In this document: piece by piece, positions 22,351 through 22,494 of the stretch
How the letters are laid out: every line of letters starts with the position of its first letter
Numbering within the stretch: the stretch's first letter is position 1
Source of the DNA: Profundicola sp048268105
Lineage (GTDB): Bacteria > Bacteroidota > Bacteroidia > Flavobacteriales > Weeksellaceae
DNA: 22,494 bases
Assembly: GCA_048268105.1 (NCBI GenBank)
Contig: JBLWWH010000030.1
Coordinates: forward strand, 1 to 22,494
Direction: 5' to 3'
Program-made: the position numbers and the translations under genes
The notes under the pieces: model-generated
The model's input: the letters and a program-made list of their open reading frames with translations, nothing else
The model's database searches: none
Told to the model about the DNA's origin: nothing

Positions 22351-22494
22351 ATCAACACCTCAAGTTAGAGTGTTTAAATAAGTGTGGATTCGTTAGCGTA
22401 AAAATTGGGTGATTTTCTTTTTTACCTAGGTCAATTGGAATAGGTTTGTATATCATGCACTCCTTATGAAGGAGGATAGGAGATGGTGTGTTTA
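22351..22494. other. Right flank, probably chromosome
   Basis: No gene, RNA or clear structure could be supported in these 144 bases. Confidence 0.4.

Overview
The window is low-GC DNA from a member of the Bacteroidota, most likely a marine-type flavobacterium. Evidence is the codon and base composition, TAnnTTTG-type promoter boxes, a DUF6266 gene, and the BT4734-type/DUF3987 primase-helicase pair. It appears to hold one complete integrated genomic island of about 21.9 kb. The left chromosomal flank is the 3' end of mnmE, whose last codons (FCIGK-stop) form an 18-bp attachment core at 422-439. A 14/18 copy at 22333-22350 still reads CIGK-stop and is the likely right end. SGI1-type islands use the same target.

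Left arm and mobility (440-6507): three TTGTTGCC repeats, a good Bacteroidota promoter, an array of GCACCA repeats at exact 10-bp spacing, a zinc-finger/HTH regulator and a tyrosine integrase. An unknown integrase-linked gene follows, then two small overlapping HTH genes, an AEP-like primase and a DUF3987 helicase-like protein. I see no relaxase, conjugation or virion gene, so the island looks like a replication-capable, helper-dependent element.

Defence cargo (6578-19560): first, on the minus strand, a 535-aa UG/DRT-like reverse transcriptase whose roughly 320-nt 5' leader folds into nested long-range stems and hairpins, a candidate partner ncRNA. Then comes a near-continuous plus-strand run: a C-protein-like XRE regulator; an R-M fusion (PD-(D/E)XK nuclease plus N6-adenine methyltransferase); a two-TRD specificity gene; a HEPN protein; a conserved-looking 111-aa protein; a PD-(D/E)XK nuclease; a long Argonaute with degenerate catalytic residues; a UvrD-like helicase with a C-terminal Myb/SANT-like HTH; and an HTH/coiled-coil protein. 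The hsdM-hsdS junction carries a GGGAAAG slippery heptamer, a 7-nt spacer and a strong stem-loop. Programmed -1 frameshifting there would give a single R-M-S polypeptide of about 1181 aa resembling AloI-type enzymes.

Right part (19561-22350): about 1.1 kb of non-coding DNA rich in inverted repeats with an iteron-like triplet (possible replication or transfer origin), a YegP/DUF1508 gene on the minus strand, a DUF6266 gene, a strong terminator and the right attachment copy. The last 144 bases are probably chromosome and show no gene.
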